A stretch of 64,000 bases of DNA from Tretioscincus oriximinensis (Eukaryota > Chordata > Lepidosauria > Squamata > Gymnophthalmidae), in NCBI GenBank assembly GCA_022410635.1, contig JAJVDF010000301.1:806295-870294 (forward strand), read 5' to 3'. Shown piece after piece: positions 57,222 to 64,000 of the stretch. A program made the position numbers and the translations under genes. The number at the start of each line of letters is the position of its first letter. The stretch's first letter is position 1. A model generated the notes under the pieces. That model saw only the letters and a program-made list of their open reading frames with translations. It did not search any database and was not told the DNA's origin.

Positions 57222-57779
57222 TTGGGGGCCCTCAAATACATAACAAAAGAACTTGAACCTATTTTAGATAAGAACACTGCTCTCTCAAGAGCATTTGGTG
57301 GTAAATCTTTGCTGGGTTACAAACAACCACCCAACCTCAAACAACTACTCACACAAAGAACACAGGACACGGATGGAGAAATGGGAACTAAACCCTGCCA
57401 CAAACCCAGATGTCAACTCTGCTCACACATCCACTCTGGCAATGTAATCACGGGACCAGATAATACCACCCACAATATTAGAGGCACTTTTACATGCTCA
57501 TCTTCTAATGTGGTGTATTCCATTTTCTGCCAACAATGCCCCTCAATACTCTACATTGGGCAAACAGGACAATCCCTACGCTAGAGAATAAATGGACACA
57601 AATCAGATATTCGAAATGGCAACACACAGAAACCAGTTGCTGAACACTTCAACCTTCCAGGACATTCTATCTCAGACCTCAGGACTGCAGTCCTTGAACA
57701 AAGAAACTGCAAAGGAAGATTTGAAAGAGAAGCAGCAGAACTTGAATGCATTCATAAGTTCCAAGCCATCAACAAATGA
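57222..57779 (+). pseudogene. Penelope-like GIY-YIG endonuclease with zinc finger
   Basis: The frame is open from about 57,210 to a TAG at 57,582-57,584 and then continues in the same frame to TGA at 57,777. No ATG starts it; the domain is truncated upstream. Visible in order: KPCHKPRCQLCSHI (57-70) with the Cys/His cluster of Penelope linkers; VVYSIFC and ILYIGQTGQSLR (97-120), the GIY and YIG strands; after the stop RINGHKSDI, KPVAEHFNLPGHS, and an E-x-x-x-I block (ELECI) with the catalytic Glu. The nuclease would nick the insertion site. The single amber codon is the only break seen. Confidence 0.85.
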
Positions 57780-58007
57780 CTTAACAAAGATAATGGTTTC
57801 CTGGCCAATTATACATTTTTATGACAGCTGTTAAGTATTTGATTGATTTACTGTCACACATTGCCTCTTGTTGCCCCAGGGACTTTTTCACATGAGAGGA
57901 TTAGTTTCTGCTATTTACCTGTTTTTCTAAACCTGGAGTTCATACCCCATCACACTTGCATATGCTTTGTCATCTCCCATACACAGTTTTCAATAAATAT
58001 CTGACCC

Positions 58008-58116
58008 TGACATTAGTCCCTCAGCATCTGAAGAAGTAGATGTGTCTACAAAGGCTTATGCCACCCACTTTTCTCCTGTTAGTCTCAAAGTGCTACTAGC
58101 CCCTTTGCTGGACTTT
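58008..58116 (-). repeat. Right inverted repeat of Penelope-like element
   Basis: Inverted partner of 57,099-57,207; read on the plus strand it runs from TGACATTAGTCCC to GCTGGACTTT. Confidence 0.92.
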
Positions 58117-58150
58117 CTACTGGACTAACACAGTTATTTCTCTGATATAG

Positions 58151-59440
58151 AAGTGTGCAACAATAAAATGCTTTCCCTTAACTTACAGTATATGTGTATA
58201 TATTACATGATAAGACTAACATTTATAACTCCAATAAGTAAAAAGGAGGAAGAAATCTTTCTTAACTGAGAGTTCAGGTCAATGAAGGCAGAACAAGAAT
58301 GTTGATGAAATAACAATGTACACTGGTTAATGAGATGACAGCTCACTTATCTGTCCTGGTTAAATCCTCTTTGCTAAATTCTATGCCCTTGGGCATAGGT
58401 CCAACAACCCTTAAGATGTAGCAGGCCATCAAAAGCAATATCTATCATTCTTGATGACCCTTAGTTATGTAGCATAAGATAAATGCTTGGAAAGCAAACA
58501 ATTCTTCCCAGCGACCTTGTAATGAAATAAATAAGACAAAGGTAACTTAAAAGAAGATTTATGGAAAGGATGTTGAGGAGAGTTAATGATTGGTTTACCT
58601 TGTAGATGTTTGTAGTTTAAAATGACACACCTGTTATATAGTATTTAATCATTTTTCATGGCCATTAAAGAAATACTTTATGATTATAATGTCTCCAATG
58701 AGTAGATTGCTATTTGTGTGTTTTAGAAATTGATACACTTTTTATTTTAATAAATCTGCTTCCTGTGTTACACATTGGAATTTTTAGTATGAAAATTAAA
58801 AAGGAAATTTATCTAGCTCAATTCTTCAATCAGATGAATGAAGTGCAAGGATGAAATCAGACAACCAGTAGATCTTGCTAACAGAAATTTGATCAGCTCA
58901 TTTAAAACAAGGTTGAATGAAATGCAAAATAATTGGCTGTTCCAAAGCTGTACAAAGGATAGCCTGTGCTTTGCACATCTCTTTCTATTCCTATCATTAC
59001 AGGGAGCCAAAGTTTTACTATGTCTTAAATGTTATTTTTGTGAAATATTGCAGAGAAGGCCGTATAGAGAAATGCTAGTCATTTCAAGACCTGTTTATTT
59101 AATCCACGTCATGTTTAGCCTTTTTATACATTTTTGTATAGTGTAATCTACAAAGTGAAAAAGAATTCAATTTTCATTATACAAACGACATCTAATACAA
59201 TCTTTGGAACAAGCATCTTAAGCTTGAAAGTGAATAAATGTTTTCATAAGGTATTCAACTACAAAATATTGCCCTGTTTTTCTGCATGCACAAATGCATA
59301 GATCACACATTTATTGCATTGCGCACTTCTTCTGCCACATTGAACTACAGTCCTATATCCACTTATATTACATCCTATACCTGAAGGTTTTATGGTGATT
59401 AACAATAAAAGCAGAAGTATAAAATTGACATTTTAAAGCA
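58151..59440. other. Unassigned AT-rich DNA
   Basis: No gene recognised. A small perfect hairpin CTATGCCC-TT-GGGCATAG lies at 58,381-58,398. Confidence 0.5.
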
Positions 59441-60092
59441 ATGCCTGAAAACAGAGAAGGCAAAACTATTTTTGAACCAAAGGCCAGGTTAAAGAGGTGT
59501 GTTTTCAAAAATGTTCTGAATGAGTACTGTGATTGATGCACCTCAGGGGAGAGGTTATTCTACAGACTGGGGGCAGCCACTGAGAAGGTCTGTCCTAAGT
59601 TCCTGCTACCTTTCCTGCCAAGAGAGATGGTACAACCAGGAGGACCTCCTCTGCAGTTCTTAGTCCATTGATAGGTTGATATGGGCCCACGTTAGGCTGA
59701 CCAGATGACCCCTTTGGAGGTGTGTGTTGAAAACCCAGTTTTGGGTTGCTTCACAGTTTTTTCTGGAAAAAAATATTCAGAAAAATTTTTTTTTTTGAAT
59801 TTTTTTCCCCACAAAAAAAAAAAAACAGGAGGCACCCCCAAAATAGGTTTTCAACCCACCCCAAAAGGGGTCATCTGGTCAGCCTAGCCCAAGTTATTTA
59901 GAGTTTTATAAGTTAAACACCTTGGACTCAGTAGTGGATTGGCAGTTAGCACAGCTCTTTCAAGACCAGTATGATGTGTATGCAACCAGTCTTTCCAATC
60001 AGCATTTTAGCTGCTGTGTTCTGCACCAGCTGCAGCTTCTGAACCACTTTCAAGGGCAACCCCATATAGAACACAATACCCATTGATTGAGA
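59440..60092 (-). mobile_element. L2-type LINE remnant interrupted by a MITE
   Basis: On the minus strand, pieces of the L2 ORF2 C-terminus are readable in several frames: GLPLKVVQKLQLVQNTAAK from about 60,055, LTYKTLNNLG near 59,900, then beyond the MITE LRTAEEVLLVVPSLL and a FLKTHLFNLAF block near 59,490. The order matches the C-terminal domain of L2. Many stops and shifts show age. Confidence 0.75.
59693..59886. mobile_element. hAT-like MITE, 194 bp
   Basis: The ends are inverted: TAGGCTGACCAGATGACCCC on the left and its reverse complement on the right, extending with mismatches for over 50 bases (GTTGAAAACC blocks). Flanking octamers GCCCACGT (59,685-59,692) and GCCCAAGT (59,887-59,894) agree at 7 of 8, as expected for a hAT target duplication. 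The centre is an AT-rich T-run and A-run. No coding capacity. A half copy lies at 30,194-30,252. Confidence 0.88.
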
Positions 60093-63000
60093 CTATAAAG
60101 CAGTGTTCTCATGCAGCAAAGAGAAGTCCACAGAGATGGTATGACAGATAGGACTGTTTGCATGCCCATTTCCCTTCCACCATGAACATGAAAAGAGTGA
60201 GAATACAAAAGTCACATCATACTTTTCTGTTACTATGTGTGAATGAGCCTTTCTTTTTTCCTAATGGGAAACACAAAGCTGGATGTAAGAAAGAGAGGAA
60301 GGTTCATGGCACTGGTGGTGCTACTTTGCTAACTATGCCTCACAATTAAGGAATGCTAAAAAAAACAGGCTGCCACTTTGTTGATTCATTCACTCTCTTT
60401 TGGCAGTCTTTAACAATGAAAATGCACCTTTACCTTTAGATAATGTACTGCTATGTGCTTCCATTATGAAAATATATAGATTGAAAGTGCACTTTGCTGA
60501 TGGATCATTTCTGGATGTAACCTATATATATCCCTTGGAGAGGCAATTCCAACAAAGGGAAAAGTTGGAATGTTCTTTAAAAACTTGGTCACACCTAACC
60601 TTTAATTCAGTTTCAATCCAGTTTCAGAATGGCAGTTTTCCTTCAACATTATCCAATCCAAAGTACATTTTCATAGTTCAAGAATACAGACAAATGCCAA
60701 AATTTCATCTAGTCTCAGCCCACTTTCATGACAGAAGCACATAGCAGCACACTATCAAAAGGCAAATGTGCATTTTTACAGTTAGAGAATATCAAAAGAA
60801 AATAGCTTGCCACTTGGGATTGCTTTGAACTGAAGCTGGAATAAAATTTAAATGTGAAGAAAGCTTAGATTTTAATCCAGCTTCAGTCCACTTTCAGAAA
60901 GGAATCATTGAGGGAATTGNCTACTGTTTAGTACAAGCTTTTTTCTGAGCTCCAAACTTGTAAATGAGAAAGAAAATGAAAAGAGAACAATACCCTCCAA
61001 GTCCACAGAATGATAGGACTCCTTTCTTTTATCTCTGAAAAGGTAGAGCAAAATATAGATGTTGCACACCAAGGAGGAATATTAGGGGGGGGGGGGCAAT
61101 AGGGAGATAACAGCCTGGAGAAGAGTCCAAAGGAGAGAAATGAGAAATACAGTGACATAGGGGGAGGGGGAACATGAGGGGGAAGAGAAACAGGAGCAGA
61201 GAGGAAGACTACGCAAGAGCCTGTTACTTTAAATGCACGCAATGAATTCAGTAGTAGTAATACAACAAAATACAATACAGAAAACAATAAAGCTACAATC
61301 CTTTTCACCTATTGCCTCCAACTCCAAATTTCCCTCCCCGTTCTCTGAAAAGCAGAGACAATTCAAGCAGCATATAGATTATTTATAGCCCTTCACTCCT
61401 CTTCTTCTGCATTAATTGCCACAATTGTATAGTAAGTGGATACTTAACGATGGCCTGGGAAGCATTGGGACATCTACAAGTATACGCTACCCCCTTTCCC
61501 ATCCTAATACCTTCTTGTGGTTTCCCCCATACCTCCTGCAGACTCTCATTGTGCTGACAATCCATCTCTAATATAATTACTTGGTTTGCCAGGTATTGCA
61601 TGTCAATATGCATTCTCTCTGAAAAATATGAAATAGGAGAATGACTTCTGACCAATAATTTATAAAGGCTTCCATTTGAAATGAGCTTAAGAAAATAAAA
61701 TAGAAGTTGAACATAATATGCTACATTTTTAGTATATTGTATAATAACCAAAATAATAAAAGTAATCTTTCTTTTACTTGGCTCCTAGATTTCTTTTTGA
61801 CTTAATGGGAGTTGTTGGTCAACATAATTTTAAAATTATCGTGTTTATTATTCCTGCTCCAACCCTTTTTAGTAGAATATAGGAGGAATAATTCTTCTAA
61901 AATATTTTCTCCAAAAGAAACATTCCCATTAGCATTTTTTATTCCAAATATGTCCATTTCTTGAATGATTTTGAATATTCATTTGTCAAGCATTCTTGAA
62001 AAAAAGTAAAAGTGTTATCTGGGATCACTTTGTTTTGTTTTCTAGAGCTCATTATTTCAATGCGTAACAATATATACCCTTTCAAAACTGCAAATGTAAT
62101 TCACAACTGAGTTCAGCTTACTATAGTCATATGTGGAGCTGTGTTACAACAAATACTTCCTAACTGACTTTGTGCTACTTTCCTTTAAAAGGAAGGACAA
62201 ACAACCTTCACCTTTACTAACAGGAATTATTTGCTGTGCATGCATAATCACTGCTGGTTTTCCAAGCAAGTGAAGCATCTAATACACTCATACCCTGACA
62301 AGAACAGAGAAGCCTACACTTTTGAACTCAACTTGACCTACAAGTGTGTGCTGACACAGCATAATTATGATGAACTGCCCTATTACAAGACCAGGAAAGC
62401 TTCCTGTGCTGCTGCCATTTTCACACATATCTGTGCAGTTTCAACTAAGAAAACAACCTGTCTCAAACAAAATAATTATAATGCTAATAATGTCATAATA
62501 ATCTGTCATTAAAATCAATAACTGTTTTATTATTCATTAGGCATAGAGAACCAACACAAAGCTCACTGTGTACTGTCATTTTATACAATATGATTTTACA
62601 ATATTGTTAATGCATGCAAAGCATTTGAATATAGAATATTGACACATGTATGACTGATAACAAATAAGGTGATGATAAATTTCAACTAAGTCCTCATATT
62701 ACTTGGCCCAGGTCAGAGAAAAACCAATATGATTTACACTATATCTGAGCCTCAGAAACCTAGATGAAATCCTGATATACAAAGCCTTGTTGGCCATCTT
62801 CCATTTGTCCTTTTTTTCTTTTTCAAAGCATTTTATTTCATTTTTCTTATTTTTCAGGCTTACTTAAGGCTGTACTAATATGGATACTCACAAGATTTAC
62901 CATTTCTCACAATGGAGGGCCCAACAAAGACTTTTTAGTGGATTAAAACGAAGGCAGAAAATATTAGTTATCTGGAAAAACCGGGACTACAGGACTTTTT

Positions 63001-63865
63001 AAGCAGATGGGTTGCAGAACCTGCATAACTTTTGGGGCAAAAAAAGTTTTTGGTAAAAATTATTTGTGGGGACACAGCCTAAGAGTTTTAAAGATACTTT
63101 TGAATGTTTACCAAATCTTGTTTGTAGCACAAATTTGTTGTCCTTTTCACCAAATGGAATTATTGCAGTATGGATACTTCATAGTTGTACTTTATATATT
63201 GTTTCTTCATTAGTGTGAAATTTTATATCTCTTCTTGATCTTGGTTTAATCAACTAACTTTGACTATAAATCTTGGCCTTCTCCATTACTTTATATTATT
63301 TTAGCATGCTGTTTGGAAGCCTGTGATTTTTGACAAAGGTAAATATACTGGAATCTATGGAAAAGAGTTTAAAGATATGAGAAGGGACAAGGGTTTGAGA
63401 TGCACATTTGTGTGTTGAAAAGAAGCTCAGCAAAGATCCAATTTTAAAGAATCCAAGTGAACCAAGAGGCACGAAATACCTTGAAATACAAATACAAAAT
63501 ATGGCTTTGTAGAACCCCATAGAAATGAATCTTTTGAAGAGAGATGGAAATAAGGGGTAAGTGGAGAAAAAAAATACCCAAAAAATTACACATAGGCTGT
63601 TTTCTCACTGGGGTTGGAAGGGAATGGGAGCGAAAGCTGTGTGGCATGGTGTTTCTCTATAATCCACATGGGGACCACTTTCATGGTCATTCACAAAGCC
63701 ACACATCACCAGAACGGAGTTCTCCCTCAAAAGCAAAGCAGGTGCAGTTTTTCCAAATTCGGGCTAACTGTGATCTTGCTATGGTTTGCCCACATGGTTT
63801 GACACGATTATGATGATGAATGCAGTTTGTAATTGCAATTCACATTAGTATTGGTGGGCTAAAGT
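60093..63865. other. Unassigned DNA
   Basis: No gene or transposon recognised. A G12 run lies at 61,085-61,096. Open frames on both strands (for example 60,400-60,744 and 61,383-61,751) have no recognisable motif. Confidence 0.5.
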
Positions 63866-63867
63866 GA

Positions 63868-64000
63868 AACAGGCACCGTGAGACCGTATACAGTAATAGT
63901 ATAACATTTATTAAACTTAATATACAATTGTCTTCAAGTATAATGTCGGATCATAGAACAAAATTGGATCATAGAACAATATCGGATCATAGAACAAAAT
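63868..64000 (-). mobile_element. 3' edge of a second Ngaro-related copy, cut by the window end
   Basis: The minus strand carries at least three GTTCTATGATCC units in tandem and an AATAAA (complement at 63,907-63,913). A 32-base stretch (63,948-63,979) is the exact reverse complement of 23,104-23,135 in the Ngaro-type element. The rest lies beyond the window, so identity of the whole element is inferred. Confidence 0.5.

Larger units (their letters stand above)
57099..58150 (+). mobile_element. Penelope-like element, 3' portion between inverted repeats
   Basis: A coding remnant with a zinc finger and a GIY-YIG endonuclease lies between two inverted 109-base repeats. After the right repeat a short tail (TACTGGACTAACACAG to 58,150) follows, with no counterpart on the left. 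Penelope-like elements carry terminal repeats that may be direct or inverted and a GIY-YIG nuclease after the reverse transcriptase. The reverse transcriptase is absent, so the copy is 5'-truncated. Confidence 0.8.

Noticed and set aside
61383..61751. 122-codon minus-strand frame
   Set aside because: No recognisable domain; low-complexity flanks and no supporting context.
1..64000. CRISPR arrays, tRNA or rRNA genes
   Set aside because: No regularly spaced repeats, no tRNA A/B box pairs in cloverleaf context and no rRNA-like sequence noticed.

Overview
The window looks like repeat-rich, AT-rich intergenic or intronic DNA from a sauropsid vertebrate, most likely a lizard or gecko. I infer this from the mix of mobile elements: many CR1 LINEs, L2 and L1-like LINE remnants, an R4/Dong-type LINE, a Penelope-like element, a Ngaro-type tyrosine-recombinase retrotransposon, and short hAT-like DNA elements with 8-bp target duplications. 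No host exon, tRNA, rRNA or CRISPR array could be supported. Every convincing protein signal belongs to a transposable element. Single-base Ns are scattered through the sequence.

Layout. 0-7.4 kb: mostly unassigned AT-rich DNA, an L1-like 3' end (2.3-2.5 kb) and a GC-richer foldback element (about 4.48-5.40 kb). 7.4-10.5 kb: a CR1 3' tail on the + strand facing a 2.8-kb CR1 on the - strand with endonuclease and reverse transcriptase. 10.5-20.7 kb: no recognised gene; an L1-like 3' end and a possible pogo/Tigger-like end. 20.7-23.2 kb: Ngaro-type element (RNase H tail, tyrosine recombinase, SGNH hydrolase). 26.4-28.4 kb: L2 remnant split by a 944-bp insertion related to the Ngaro 3' region. 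29.3-30.3 kb: two CR1 tails and half of a hAT-like MITE. 33.4-34.5 kb: about 1 kb with inverted, hairpin-forming ends. 36.6-37.2 kb: L1-like 3' end. 38.56-41.29 kb: an old CR1 carrying a younger CR1 inside it, joined to the 3' end of an R4/Dong-type LINE that runs into a (TAA)n array. 43.5-44.1 and 54.4-55.0 kb: two copies of a palindromic hAT-like element. 46.9-47.7, 49.75-50.36, 53.3 and 56.6-57.0 kb: further CR1 fragments. 57.1-58.15 kb: Penelope-like 3' portion between 109-bp inverted repeats. 59.4-60.1 kb: L2 remnant split by a 194-bp MITE. 63.87-64.0 kb: edge of another Ngaro-related copy.

The elements do not form a cellular pathway; the window is a layered record of insertions. Nesting gives relative ages: the L2 remnants and the CR1 at 38.6-41.3 kb are older than what sits inside them. 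The best-preserved proteins are the SGNH hydrolase reading frame of the Ngaro element (22,009-22,605), the reverse transcriptase C-terminus of the nested CR1 (40,234-40,929), and the CR1 ORF2 at 7.9-10.4 kb, which is broken by one stop and one frameshift. The observations I would follow first are the Ngaro hydrolase and its TAATG junction, the paired perfect hairpins near LINE breakpoints, the inverted repeats around the Penelope fragment, and the palindromic hAT-like family.
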